Positions 12,056 to 25,043 of a DNA stretch of 64,000 nucleotides are shown here, piece after piece (the first letter of the stretch is position 1; each line of letters begins with the position of its first letter). The notes under the pieces are model-generated. The model ran no database searches and was not told the DNA's origin. It saw nothing but the letters and a program-made list of their open reading frames with translations. Source of the DNA: Holothuria scabra (Eukaryota > Echinodermata > Holothuroidea > Aspidochirotida > Holothuriidae); assembly GCA_037179385.1 (NCBI GenBank), contig CM074196.1, positions 33,938,486 through 34,002,485 on the forward strand, given 5' to 3'. The position numbers were made by a program, and so were the translations under genes.

Positions 12056-13990
12056 TTTAATGAAGAAAATGTGCAATGAATGCAAAAAGTAAATAAAACA
12101 ACATATCAATGAAAGTCAGTTATAGTAATGAAGTTAGTGCCTTATGCTAGCCGCACATTACACAACTTTGCACACCGCAACTCACCTCATTCGTTGCTAC
12201 AACTGAGATTGGTAATGATAAATGCAAAGAAAATAAACATTGTTTAACAATTCGTCAGGAATTACACTTACGGTAATGCCTTAAGATTTAGCAATTATCA
12301 AAGTCAATGATACTGAATGATTGAAAACTAATTCATGCAATTTACAAATACAGAAGGAAGAAATTATAAAATTTTAAGAATTTTATCAGTAATAGCTAGA
12401 TCCAGCAATAAACCTTTTATTGCATTAATGTCATGCGATCATCATTTTGAGAGAAATGAAACAAGCAGGTGCCCACAGTAGATGTAGACTTGCACCCCAT
12501 GTGTGAAAGACTTAACCGTCGTATCCGGTTAGTTGACAAATCAGATGTTTGCATTTGATGGTGTAATTCGCAATCTTGCAATATTACACAATTTCCCTAT
12601 AAATGAAGGAACACCTTTTGCTCTGTGACATCATACACATGTGGTCTTACAAGTTAAACAAATCATTAACTTCTCAATTTAAACTTTAACTTTTCTTTCT
12701 TGGAATTGGGTTTGCAATAGTCCTCCCTTAAAATTCAAATCCATCAGAGTGCCAAACTACTTCCTTTTAGTGTAGAAATAGCTATAATTCATTAAATTTA
12801 CCACTTTTGAAATCATGTCTCGTATGTGTCTCGTATCTACTTAAAAGTCGGTCAAATTATTATGACGAATAGATCTAGTGTTTCTTGCAAAACAAGCTAT
12901 ACCAGTTTTTCTGTCTCTAATATTAACCTTTATAGATAGGTCTTTGTTTACAATTAGTGAGACTGGCTGCGTACCTCATCATGAGACATATACATTATTC
13001 AAGACAACTATTTTCTTGAAGCAGTGAGAAAACGTTTATTATAAACACATCATACGCTAAGGAAATGGTGTGACGCTGGCCCAGTTCTCTCCTATCCTTA
13101 GTAATCATGCATATTTTATTCATGTCTGATCATTTTTCTTAAAACAAGGACTTCGTTGGCAGAGTAAACAAGACTCTTGGATACAGGTGGTGTCTTCTCA
13201 CTTTACAGATGCATTGATGGGGTCAACGGTTGAAGTAGCAAGGGTTTATATTGGATATACCAATGAAATGTGATATTTTAATAATTAATTTGATGCCTGT
13301 AGTAAAGAGGATCTGCCAAGAATAATGCTTTGTGATATACAGCACAATTAGCTGGCTCTCTTCTTGCTATCCATCTTTTTTTGTATTTCTTTTTCTGAAA
13401 TAGATTAGCATCAATGCCATTGATGAAGATAAAGTTATAAGAGGTTTCAAAAGTCTCTTGGGTGATTCGTGTGAAACATTTGTCATTTTGACGGTTTTGA
13501 AGATTTGTTTACAAGTGGCGGTGCCTGTTTTAATACCTGCTGTGTTTAGGTTCCTGTGGTACTCTTTATTAATTTAGTTTATTGGATATTAGGAAACATA
13601 AGGATGGCCTGATCATCCCTGTTTTTGTCATGCAGCGCAAACTAACTAAATTTGCTGGGATGATGACTCATATGTTATATATGTTTATGTAAACTGTCTT
13701 ATTGCTTCATCATTTAGGGTGCATTTCTGATATTTTTGTCTGATAGTGGTTTGATTTAAAAATTAGATTGCAATTTGTGTCACATTTATACTGCTGGTAA
13801 AGATCAAATCAACATTTTGCTTAAGCTTCTAGTGCCCGCCTCCAATTTGGGAATCTTTGCCCATATCTAGGTTGAGCAGGATATACGCCTTGAATTAGCA
13901 TCGGTAGTTACCACCTGACGGTAAACAATGGCTTCTCTCGTTGATGCGGCCAAATTTTGGGGTAGCTCTCGTTAGGACGTGTAGGCCCCC

Positions 13991-14034
13991 ACCCTCTGCT
14001 TGCAGCACAGGTGCAACAGTGGGCAGCAGAGGGT
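13991..14034. repeat. 10-bp hairpin in a locally GC-rich patch
   Basis: Perfect arms ACCCTCTGCT (13991-14000) and AGCAGAGGGT (14025-14034) around a 24-base loop. Surroundings (13830-14040) are richer in GC than the flanks and may be the remnant of an element, but no second copy was seen. Confidence 0.4.
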
Positions 14035-14730
14035 TAAACCTTGCTCTTTGTGTACCTTTTACTAAGTGAATATTGGGACTTCTTAAATCACCTCATAATT
14101 TATGCAGGGAAATTATTTCTTTTTAGCTTAGCTATAAGCTGTAAATTAAACACCTACATCTACCAATGGTCATTTTATGGCCAGTAAGTTTACACTACAA
14201 GGCTGCTATTAGGTATTGTAAAAGTTTTAAACAAATTTTAAAAAATCAAGAATTAAAAAAAAGTTGTGCCAACATCTCACTAAAGAGAAGTTGTGATTAG
14301 TTAAAGGAAAATGCCAAAATAGCCACTCCTTTTAAGCTTTTTCGACAAATGCAAAAGAAACATACATTGTGAAATAAGTGCAGATTTCACACATTCTCAA
14401 GGGTTATCACGAATCATAAAAAAATTCAGTGTGGATTGTGTGGACTGTCTACCCTTCAAAATTACATGGTGCAGCAACCATATTCCGGGTGCTGCTTTTA
14501 ATGTATAAGAGTAAACCAGTAGTAACATCATGTCTTAAAACTTTAGGTTGTATAGTTATGAAAGTCGCCTCAAAAGATCAAGAATCTTTGAAAGTATGGG
14601 TGAACAAATTACCCTTCAGCAACCAATAGTTGAATTTCTCTTTGTGAGAAAAACAAAAAACAAAAACAACTGGAGTCCCTCAAGGCCATGTGAGGAATGC
14701 TATACCATGCCGGTCTATTTTGGGTAATTT

Positions 14731-14928
14731 GGGGTACTTTTCCAAAGCATACTCAGTCTTTTTGGGGTACTTTTCCAAAGCATGCTCAGTCTTTTTGGGA
14801 TACTTTTCCAAAGCATACTCAGTCTTTTTGGGGTACTTTTCCAAAGCATACTCAGTCTTTTTGGGGTACTTTTCCAAAGCATACTCAGTCTTTTTGGGGT
14901 ACTTTTCCAAAGCATACTCAGTCTTTCT
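14731..14928. repeat. 33-bp minisatellite, six copies
   Basis: Six head-to-tail units start with GGGGTAC (GGGATAC in unit 3) at 14731, 14764, 14797, 14830, 14863 and 14896, exactly 33 bp apart, each containing CTTTTCCAAAGCATACTCAG. Only two substitutions are obvious among units (a G in CATGCTC of unit 2, an A in unit 3), so the array is young. Because 33 is a multiple of three, frames stay open on both strands; those frames are by-products and not genes. Confidence 0.95.
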
Positions 14929-16016
14929 GTGTTGGTCAGTTAGTTAGATGCAGTACATTTACAGCTCAGTTTCTACAGTATAAACCAATCATTTAAAGTC
15001 AGGCTGGCCACAGTCTTTTTCCAGTTGTGACTCCCTCGCTTGTTTTTCCTGCTTCGTTGCTTTATATGCTCAGTACAAAGCATAATAGTTAATTGACAGA
15101 ATTCTTTCTGTGAAACAATATCATAGTATTTCTCTTAAATGCAATTATTTTATGGGTTCATTCATTAAAATGAAAAAATAAAATTATGTTGTTTGCAGAA
15201 GATATTCATGAATTCTTCTGTTACTATAACTCTGCATAAATTATTAGATGTGGAGATATTACATGATAGTGTTGTAACAGTAGAGCAATATGTAATTTAA
15301 TCTCATCCTTGTAAGTCAGAAAAGCACAAAATATGATGTCACTTCCTGCTCAGTCACCATCCTATTAGTCCCATGAGAGAGGAAGTTATAGATCTATTAA
15401 TAGTCCTTGGCTGGCTTTTAATATCTGTTTGTTTTGTAAATCTTAAGGTCAATGAAATTAATACAGTGAACTACATAGTGAATATGCCACAAATTTACCA
15501 AATATACTACTTCTTATTTCATTTCAAAATTGCCGTGAACCATATCCCTTCAAAAGAAAAAATTGAACTCAATCCTAATGCAACTTGAAGATCTATAATC
15601 ACAAACATTTAAAAACCCTGTTATCTGAGAGAAATTCAATTTTTAGTAAATTACATTTCTGTGGTACTTTAGGCTCTTTAAATCTTTATATATTTTCAGC
15701 ATGATAGATTTTAATATATATATCCATCCTATCTAATCTACCTTTCTAAATACTGACCACACCTATAATAGGGACCTGTTACCACTGTGAGTTTATACAT
15801 GCACACAAATGAATCATTACAGTGCATTTGCCTTTAATAGATCTAATGTCTGTGGCTTTTTCTAACCATGCCTTTTTTTCAATGCTTTCCCAACATCCAC
15901 AGAAACCCCATACCCACAACTGTTAGACTTTAAACACTGATATCAGTTTCAGAACTTGTTTAATACTTTATGGGTTTATCAAATGACATTTTTCCCGCCA
16001 GTTTGAATATATCTTT

Positions 16017-16104
16017 ATGTTTGTTGAAGCCCAGCTAAGCCCCGCCTTACTTCTTCTGTGCCACGTGTCGTTGCTAATTGCCATTCATTTACCACTGGCA
16101 ACAG
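16017..16104 (+). CDS. Candidate first exon encoding a signal peptide
   Basis: An ATG at 16017 opens 29 codons plus one base before a perfect donor ACAG|GTGAGA. The product starts MFVEAQLSPALLLLCHVSLL and continues IAIHLPLATG, a good secretory signal: a short polar start, a hydrophobic core and a small-residue end. TTTCCCGCC, an E2F-like sequence, lies 26 bases before it. IA-2 proteins need a signal peptide, but direct joining to the membrane exon at 24843 gives an early stop and no ectodomain exon was found between. It may belong to an unseen gene or be chance. Confidence 0.3.
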
Positions 16105-19100
16105 GTGAGAAACAGCCTGAGCTCTTTGTTGTGTGGAGGTTATTTAATACTGCACAGCTGTGTATGATATGTACGGATGTGGTACATACTGTACAGTATT
16201 AACAATGTTGGGTGAGTAATGTCCTGTTGGCTACTTTTGCTATAAATTAAGCTTTACATTTATAGCATTCAATTTTCTAAAACTTTTGTTGAAAAGAAAT
16301 TGAAAAATAAAAGAAATTTCGGGTGTTAGTTAACTGTTTCCAATTATTTCACATTTAAATTTGCAGCAACCAAAATGGTTAAACATATTTCTATGAAATA
16401 GGATTACCTTAAATTGAATCTGTAGGAACAGTCCTTTTCTAATCTATAAATGGTTGTTACAACAATTATTTTTTGTCAAAGATATCAATATTGATAACTT
16501 AATATGAGATAACACTAATATAACCTATGTGGACAGTGTAAATGTTTCTGGAAAATAATTCTCACTATTAAAAGAGCAGAATTGTGGGGTTTAATTTGTA
16601 AGAAGGCAGAATATGTTATGTATGAGGCAATTATTAATAGCTTGTTCCTCTTTTTTAATGATGATTTGTTTTCACTTCAAGGATTTGAGAAAGATTTTAA
16701 TTTTTATAGAAAAATAAAAATCTGGGATAGGACTCTTTGTACTTTGTGGTAACATACTTGTGACCTTCATAGAAAAAAAAGAAGAGGTTTTAAAATTTTA
16801 TTCAATTGGATTCAGTTGTAGTCCACAACATATGGAAGACTTAGAAAATACAAAATAGAAGGCTGACATAGGATTTGATTCAAAATTCATGGAAAATTCT
16901 GTTACCCATTCATCGTAAACATAAGAGGGCATCTTTCAATTTTATTTGTATTTTACCTCTCTTGAAATATCAATATGTTATTCCCAAGAGGAGAATTACA
17001 AGCAGAAATTTTTTTTGGCCGCAATGTTAATTTTCAATCTTTAGTTTCAAATGCAATCCTTAGGCAAGAAAGAAAAGGATGGTCTTTTATTTTAACTTGA
17101 TTGCACTTCCATGAAAGAAAAAATCCAACACGAAAGAAGTAAAATGAAGAAAGTTAAAATTTACAAGACATATTTGATGGTAGTAGCACAGAATAGTAGA
17201 ATTGTTTGATCGATTTTTTTTCGTTCATGACCCATAAAAAATTGTTTCTTATGAGGATGTTATTACAGTTCTAGAGACAAAAATGTTAGATTATTTCAAA
17301 ACTTAAAGTCAAAGAATAAAGTCACTGTTAATTCAAACAACAATGATTTTCTCAAGAATGATTATGAACTCATGGTTTAGAGCTAGCCTTCGTATCATAG
17401 CTAACATTTTCCTTCTGTGATGAATTTTTTTTGAATATGTAATTTTACTGCCTCTTGTGTGTACTTTCAGATATTTCTCTTTTGAAATATATATGTACCA
17501 AATAATATCATTCACTTGCAAAATGTTTAACATACCATGGGAATGAGATGAAATGAAGAAAAAAAGAAAGGAGAAAAAATGGAAAAAAAGATTATTTCAA
17601 AAATAATTAGATTTCAATGACATAAACAGTGTAAACGTACAGGTTTGGAGGTTCATTGTTAACAAACTGTGATGTTTGTTATCAGTGTAGTGTCACTGAC
17701 ATTATGCCTTTTGATGTCAATGCAATTTTAGATTAAATATGCAACCGTTGGATAATTTGAGGTAAAATTTCAACTAATTTGAAAATTTAATCTGATATTA
17801 TCAACTAATATTTCAAGCTCCAATAAAAATAATCCTTATAATTTATTTACCCTTTTGCTCTTTTCCAGTCCTACCTTCTTCACCCTCATTTTAATGTACT
17901 AACCAACCCTCCCCCCCCAAAAAAAAATTAAAACATTTAAACCCATCAATATGCTACGTGTACATAGACGTGAAATTATTTCCATGCTGCCTGTTCAATT
18001 GTCAGCAGTGTACTAGCTACCAATTGCCCTCCACTGTTAATGTATTCATGATACCACCTACTTTGTTTCTATGATTTCCTTTACTCTTTGTTGTTGCTTC
18101 AAATTTCAATTGTAAACGCCCTCTGTTCCTCTTTCCTGCACTATTCTCTCTACCAAAAAAAAAAAAATTGCTCTGTGATCGTTCAAAAGATAGTGAATGA
18201 ACACTTGCTTCAGAGACAGCAGAGCGAGTAGATCTGTTATTGTTTGCGTAAGGTCATATTTGCCAGCTGGCTGTATAATACCAGATGCATCAGTCCTGCG
18301 AGGTCAGTTTGAGCTCAGGCGTTGTGTGGAGAAGGTCTTTGTTCTTACAGCCGTTTGATCATGGCTTGGAATCCCTTTGTGTATTACTGTAAAAGCTGTT
18401 GGTGCTTTCGAACTGAGTGGTATAAAGGGTAGAACTAATGTATTACAGCCATGAATGTGTATAATACATTGATATTGGCCTGGGATTTTATGTAGGCACA
18501 TGTATTCTGGAATAGCATCCACGTTGCAAGGTAGTGTGGATGTTTCACCGTCATTCAGCCACTATTCGAGAATGTAAGTAACATTGGACAAGAACGTCTG
18601 TAGGCCTTATGCTTTAAATATTTTAATGTTTTTTTTTTTTGTAGCTTTTGTTTTGTTTTTTGAATTGCAACATTTTTCTTATTTAGTTTGGTTTGTGCAT
18701 TACCAAACTTGATTTTCAATAATGCTAGAAAAGACTTTTTTGTTCTTTAATTTGTCCTAAAACTGAACTTCTTTTTCATATATTCCATTTTAAGTCAGTT
18801 TTCTGCTTCATTTCCCTTAGTAAATCCTGTTATCAATTCTTTGGATTTTGTGGGGTTGAGTGGGGGAAAACTATCATTATCTTTTACCAGTTATTGCAGT
18901 ATTAATTATAACTACTGGGTTCTGTAAAAAAAAATGTGATATTGTCCTGTAATAGCTAGATTTTCAAACTTAAGTTTGTCATAACTTTGGTATATTGCTT
19001 CAGGTACATATCTTCTTTTTTTTTTTTTTAATTTTAATTTTTAGTTGAGAATGTAGTTCAATTTGAAGCTTGGAAACCATAGAGTTGTTTGATTTCTATA

Positions 19101-19127
19101 TTTCAAGTCATACCAAAGATTTCAAGG

Positions 19128-19282
19128 ATGAAACCTGCTGCCATTGTGTGTGATACTTTTCTGCATAAGCAATGCCATAGGGAAAACAATCCATAGATTC
19201 CCAGTCGAGAAAAAGGCTGTGAATACTGCTAGATTAAACCTGAAGTTAAGGCATAAAATGATCTCTAATTAAGTAACTTACC
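19128..19282 (+). mobile_element. SINE family E, diverged copy
   Basis: Shares AAACCTGCTGCCATTGTGTGTGATA, CTGCATAAGCAATG, AGGGAAAACAATCCA, GAGAAAAAGGCTG and GGCATAAAATGA with the family, with a decayed tail ATCTCTAATTAAGTAAC. The head is not recognisable. Confidence 0.7.
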
Positions 19283-20086
19283 AGATAAAATTTGGTCATC
19301 GCCATTATCCTCAGTACAAAGTGTGCAATTCTTACTTTGCTGTGTACATTATACATGAAATAAAGGCTGTAAGAATTATGCTAGAGTTACTATAATTTCT
19401 TATAAATTGTGCAAACATGTTTTGCTCATACTTTTAATAAAGATTTCACTAAAAATAATGGTGCTATATGATATGCAAGCTTACTACATCATTCTTTCCT
19501 TAATTTCTTATTTCTTTTTTTTTTGGGGGGGGGAGGGAGGGATAAGAAGAGGCAATAGGGAATGTAGAAGGGGTAACAGTTGTATAGTAGACTCTTTCAA
19601 ATATGTTATGATGAATGTCAATTTCCTTGCTGTATTAATCTTGATTGCTTCAAAGCTATATGTAGAGTACCATATCAGTTAGACCATATAGCTTGCACAA
19701 AAGAGTACACAGAGATATGCATTATTTTGGGGGCAAGGATTCTTAAATTTTATTCAAGGGTGTCCCCCTCCCCTTTCCTGGTCCTTTCCAAATGACAATG
19801 GGTTCCTTTACCTAAGAGTAGAAAAGTGCCAACTCTGCCATATCATTGCTGGCTGTTTCAGCATAGTTTGCCAAGTTCCTGAATATTTTGAAAACTATTT
19901 TTATCCATGATCCCTACATTAAATATAAACATTACACAAACCTCAATGTGTTAGAGTGATGTTAATTTTAATACATTGAACCTTAATATTTTTTGAACAT
20001 TTTATGTCATCTTCTGCCCTAGTGCCTGCTTGGTTTCTTTCATATCGGTCATTTATTCTTTCTGGAGATGCATTATAGTTTCTTCT

Positions 20087-20392
20087 TTAAATTCTTTCAA
20101 CCCAAACAGTACCAATTCTCCTAACCTTCTTATTCAATCCCCTCCCCACAATTGTCTGAAATTCATTCTCATCCAAACACAATCTCAGTTTATTGCTTCA
20201 GGGCGAGTATAAAAAAGCTCAACGTGTAAAGTATACCAAAACATTCGCAGTACATTTCATGCTGTGTGATATAAGCTTTTGTATTCTGCATTCTTTGAAT
20301 TAGCCAGCTGTCAATCAAAGAGCTGAGAATGTTGAGAATTTCTCTAACCCCACACAAGAATTGTATTTGGGATGAGAGGATTGGCCCTTTAA
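20087..20392 (+). mobile_element. TTAA-flanked MITE family A, copy 2
   Basis: Runs from TTAAATTCTTTCAACCCAAA to GATGAGAGGATTGGCCCTTTAA. The interior matches the family (CAGTACCAATTCTCCTAACC, ACAATTGTCTGAAATTCAT, TTGAATTAGC...TCAATCAAAGAGCTGAG). The left terminus has diverged. Confidence 0.85.
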
Positions 20393-21877
20393 TATTAGCA
20401 ACAGAACCTTGCACTATATTAAGTAAATAGAAATTCAACCTTGCACTTAAAGTTGCAACTGCAGATAATCAATCTTCACCAACTCTACACTGCAATTTGA
20501 TGTCGCCTAAAGAAATAGAAAAAGCTATAAACCATTTTATTGCAGAAATCACAGATTCTTGTAGTGTTTTACTTTTTGTTTCAGTAGAGCTTGAAATCTT
20601 GGAATCATGGCATAGCTATTTGATTTAGTGGTCAAGGCCATTTAGAATCAATAATTTCGAAGATGAACAGCTACTCTCAGTTAAGTCCCTTTTTACAGAG
20701 CAAAGGTGGTTTGGCATTGAGCTGCCTAAGTGGGCATTCTTTGATGCATATTTAATAAGTTTCAGGTCTTTACAGAATTTTATTTGAGTCATTATTTTGG
20801 TATGGTCTTTCAGATTTGACTATTTTGTATTCATTGAATCTATCATGCTTGGCTGCATCTTGAAAATTAAATGTACCATATGCAAGTGGTAGATTTAAAG
20901 AGGTTGCATTGCCATTTTCAAAGAGCTTCCATTTTACTGTAGAAACCAATGCTCATTTGTGAGAATGATATAGTCACATCTGTAGGACAAAACTGCTTTT
21001 CAGTTAATTAAAAGTGCTTTTCAAATCAAAGGTGTTTGCCGACCAAACTGGTTGCTTTCAGTCTGTAGAATTAGGGGACTTGATTTAATAGTTTGCACCG
21101 TGCTTGTGAGACCTTGCTTTCGCTTTGGGAGGAAGTCATGTGATTTGCCTTTGAAGTGGTAACATATTCTATTGTGTTTGATTCTTTCATAAGTCTCCAG
21201 TCAGCAAAATTAGAATGAAAGTATTCCATGAAGCACTGTGGAGAGCCATAATGAACATTTTAGCAAAATTAAACCGTTGTCTAACAGTTTTATCTCTTGA
21301 GGAGTGTTGACCTAAAATTTTTTACGTCCTTTTGTGATATACACCCTCATTTAATTTTCCCTTTTTGGTTGAGATTAAAGTCTGTGACAAAGTGAAATAT
21401 AATTTTTATAGTGCTATGACATTTGCAGTATACTGTACCTTTGTTTCATCGGTTGAACGATGCAGTACGCAATTGTGAGCAGTTTTTATGAGAAGGAGAG
21501 AAAAAAGGTTCTGACTTTGCATCTGTTGTATTTTAACACCTTTCTGATGAACTTGGAAATAGTGAAAAGGCATTTAAAAACTTAATAGCAATGTTACATT
21601 TGTTCACGTTTTTATGCAAATGTGGAAGTGATTGTCATCCAATGGGAAGCAGTTATTAATATGTTCCTTAGATGCACCAAATTTGAGAATTAAAGATCTG
21701 GCTCAAAGCAGCTTCTAGTGTAGCTATTGTTTAGTTCATATATTTTCCAAAAAATGTGATTTTGAAAATTTTAATGTTTGGAAGTATCCAATTGCTTGGT
21801 GGAATGTTTTTGAAACAGCCACTATCAGTCTTTCATATTCATGATAACAATTGGTGTTGGCTTGTCTGCTGCTCAAA

Positions 21878-22035
21878 TATGGAACCTTCTGCCATTGTGC
21901 TTAGTCTCAGCATAAGCAGGGGAACAGAAAAGAGAAAATGAGCCTGTGGGCCACAACTGGAAAAAAAGCTGTTGCTGACCCGACTTGAACCAATTGGATA
22001 GAAATTGAGCTGAATGACCTCATCTAGCTAACAAA
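21878..22035 (+). mobile_element. SINE family E copy
   Basis: Contains ATGGAACCTTCTGCCATTGTG, CAGCATAAGCA, GTGGGCCACAACTGGA, AAAAAGCTGTTGCTGACCCG, ACTTGAACCAATTGGAT and the tail CATCTAGCTAAC. The reading frame across it is repeat-derived. Confidence 0.75.
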
Positions 22036-24842
22036 TTTATTTGTGCACCCAGCATTCCTTGAGGTTAAGATCAAGTGGGTAAATATTTTAAACTATTGCA
22101 GATCACATTCTTATAACACATATAAGTCATTGCCTTAATAGTGTAGGGTTATTGTTGTCATAAAAATCCTGGAAAAGTCATGAAAATGTAAAAATATTTT
22201 TCAAGGCTGGGAAGAGTTTGTTGAATTTCAGGGAAATTGTTTGAAGTCCTGGAAATTTTACAAAGTTCCATGTTTCTTAACAATTCTCACTCATAATCAA
22301 TTGTCATATGAAAATGTAATTTGCACTTATACAATAGTAAACCTGTCAAAATCTGTTGTTCTCCTTACCTCTAATTTTATTGTATTTTATGGAAGAAGTC
22401 AAGAGGAAGGTCATGGAAATTATTTAGGAAAAAAAGTTCATGAGAATTATTAATTCCCCAGAAAGTGCACAGAAAGCCTGTTAATATTAATTGTAATGCT
22501 TCTTGTAGACTTCCAAGGCCTTATGTTAATTGCACTATGGCCAGTTCTGCTTCATTAACATGTACAATACTGTAATGATAGCGGTGTCACTAAAGCTGAC
22601 ATTTGCACTTTATATATTCAGTGTAAATAGCATGGAAAAGCTTTGTCAAACAAATTTAAAATGTAGAGGAAGAAAGTGCAAAGATTATGGTGATAGTCCA
22701 ACAAATAGAATCCTCAATTTTGTCGTCAAATCTGCCAACAAATCTCATTGAGCAGGAGGTTGGATATTTAAGATGCATGGGTATATTTCTCTTGATATTT
22801 ACTAAACGTTTTGTCTGTGTAAACATGGCTAACTGCAACGTAAATTAACATGTTTGGGCTGCATGAAGATCCTATTTGTTAAAGCCAATAGGATGGTCAA
22901 TTGGAGGGTTTAGAATCTTTATTGAGCAAAGCAGTTGCGCTTCTATAACTGGAAAGGTAATTCAAATCCTGTGTATCAAAATTCAAGCCATGTTAACTCA
23001 CGCTAGAAAGGTTATGGGTCAGTGCACCTTTTCAAATCTTCATACTGCAGCTCCCCTGCATCCACACTCTCATATCCGAGGAGAATAGAGACCCCAGGAC
23101 AGTTTTTACCTCCTAGAAGGTTCCATGTTTTCCATTGACTTCATCTGTTTTTACACATTTGGTCCCCCTGAAACCCCTCCCCCATCACCGAAAAATGTCC
23201 GCCTCCTTGATTACCTTTTCCCTTGATAGGCCTGCACTGATAATATTATTTTGCTGCATATAGCAAAGTTCTACAGGGGCAGTATGTGAAAACTTCCTCA
23301 TACTGTAATATGTATGGCTGTAGCCCCTGCAGCTCAACCATTCAAGAAGGATTCTGGTCCAATTTGGGATTTTAATTGGCACAGTTTCGTTAATAAACTC
23401 CAGCAGTGAACAACAAATAACTGATTTTCTTTCTGAGAGAAGCTTATTTCTAATTGAAAAGGAATAACCTGCATGTTGGTTTTTTTGTTTTTTTTTTTTT
23501 TTTTTGCTCCTACTTGTACAGGGGAAAGTCATTTATCCAACTGGACAGACTGGGAAGTGTGGACAGTTAGGCACAGGAAGAATGAAAGCGACAAGGAATA
23601 ATTGCAATTTAGATAATTGACTCTGCCCTCAGTCTACAAACTCATGCACTTTAAATATGAGACTTAAATTTTGAGCATGTTTTAGAAAGAAGTACTAGTG
23701 CCCCACTTATATGTTCAAAATTGACACTTACATGTAAATCCTGACATCATTTGTGTCAATATTCATTAAGTTCAACATACTGTACTGTGCAAAACTGTTG
23801 CTTGCTGTAGGTGCACACACATGCACTATCTTGCCGCCACTCAATAATAATGGCAAAGAGTTACACAAGTGTAAAAGGCCATCATATAACATCTGTGCTG
23901 CCTTCGACTTCGTTAGTATGAATCATCTAGAGCATTTTATGGGAAGGAAGGTTGATTTATTACATGCTTACTACCACAATGGTGAAGTGATACTCGCTTG
24001 CTCTAGCGTAGAGTGATATCAGAAAACTTGCTGGTAGAATTGCGTGTGCCACGCGGCAGAATCCTAGTTCGTTCCAGTTTGTAGTTTAATGATGAATGCT
24101 TTAAACATTTGCCTTCGTGGCATTAGTGTGGGATGGTATATATTTTACTACAAGGAAGTCAGCCTTCTAATTGTGTGCAGCCAGGAGACCTTACTTTGCC
24201 AAGATACCTGTGTCTGATTCTTCACAGCTCAGCTAAAACCAGTAAAATTCAACTCATTGGATCCTATACTGTAGTGCTTCTCTTTGAACCCTAAATATAC
24301 ATCTGGCAGGCTTTGTGTTTTATGCATGGAGCAATAAGTTCATTTCCATACTTCCATACTGTAACCTTCGATAACATCATTTGTTTTGCCATTCAGCTGT
24401 GGGAAAGAAATGCCCACCCCCCATTCCACCCTCCGTTTCATAACAGTAATAACTCACAATGACCAGTCATGCTTTCATATTATGCTCTCTTTACTTATAT
24501 CTGCAAAGAAAATTTGTTTTGGATCCTCTTCAAATGTGTACGGGAGAATAATTTATGGAAGCAACCAGCTGTGTTCAAGTGAAGCTTTCTTTAAAATGTG
24601 TTCACCATGTCAGACAATCATTCATTTCCTCAATGCAGTGACCTTTTGTGAGCTTTTTGCTTTTTATAGCAATGACAAAGCAATGACAAGTTTACACTAA
24701 TGTAAATTACACTAATGTGTACAATGGCAACTTTCTGAAGATTTTCTAACATGTTGGTTTCTTTTGTCTTCCTAATGCACTGAAATGTTAGAGAAGACGG
24801 AATATTTACCACTTTTTTATTTTTCATTTCCATTTTTTGTAG

Positions 24843-25043
24843 GTGGAGATTGGAGAATCCCTGAAGGATGAAGATAATACTGCCCTCGTTGTGTTGACGG
24901 TGATTCTCTCGCTCTGCGTGCTCCTGATTCTTGGAGTAGTGTTGTCCATCTACTGCATCAAGAAGAGAAGTCACTTCCATGCAAAGCTAAAGGGTTTGTC
25001 AGGCAACGAGGAAGTAGAACCAGAAGCAAAATCAGATTACCAG
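24843..25043 (+). CDS. PTPRN: IA-2 exon a: transmembrane segment and juxtamembrane region
   Basis: The exon follows a pyrimidine-rich acceptor ending in TTTTGTAG and stops before the donor CAG|GTAAGA. It encodes 67 residues, beginning [13 protein letters not shown] helix of about 25 hydrophobic residues follows ([20 protein letters not shown] and on to YCI), then the basic cluster [11 protein letters not shown], the usual cytoplasmic anchor. It ends in SDYQ, which joins DLCRQR of the next exon to rebuild the YQDLCRQ motif of IA-2. Both ends are phase 0. The upstream partner exon was not found. Confidence 0.93.

Larger units (their letters stand above)
5004..16016. other. No further gene recognised; repeat-bearing non-coding sequence
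   Basis: Contains repeat copies listed separately (families A, B, C, E, J and a 33-bp minisatellite). Other short structures are the inverted repeats 10764-10773/10815-10824 (TCCTTGTACC with its complement) and 13991-14000/14025-14034 (ACCCTCTGCT with its complement), and a 16-bp AAACTCATTTTGAAGC motif repeated about three times at 11778-11826. No splice-bounded coding block with family resemblance was found. Confidence 0.5.
16105..24842. other. Non-coding stretch before the IA-2 membrane exon
   Basis: Searched for the conserved IA-2 membrane-proximal ectodomain and for any splice-bounded coding block without success. Strongly AT-rich to about 18180. A less AT-rich patch at 18190-18580 has a TATAAAG (18421) and a donor-like GAGAAT|GTAAGT near 18573. 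It also holds SINE copies (19128, 21878), MITE copy 2, homopolymer runs and a CCTGGAAAAGTCATGAAAAT-type degenerate repeat at 22165-22410. Confidence 0.5.

Noticed and set aside
14731..14928. CRISPR-like appearance of regularly spaced 33-bp units
   Set aside because: Units are contiguous with no unique spacers, and the DNA is from an intron-bearing eukaryote.
14680..14996. Four overlapping frames with periodic 11-residue peptides
   Set aside because: All are by-products of the 33-bp minisatellite, which keeps frames open on both strands.
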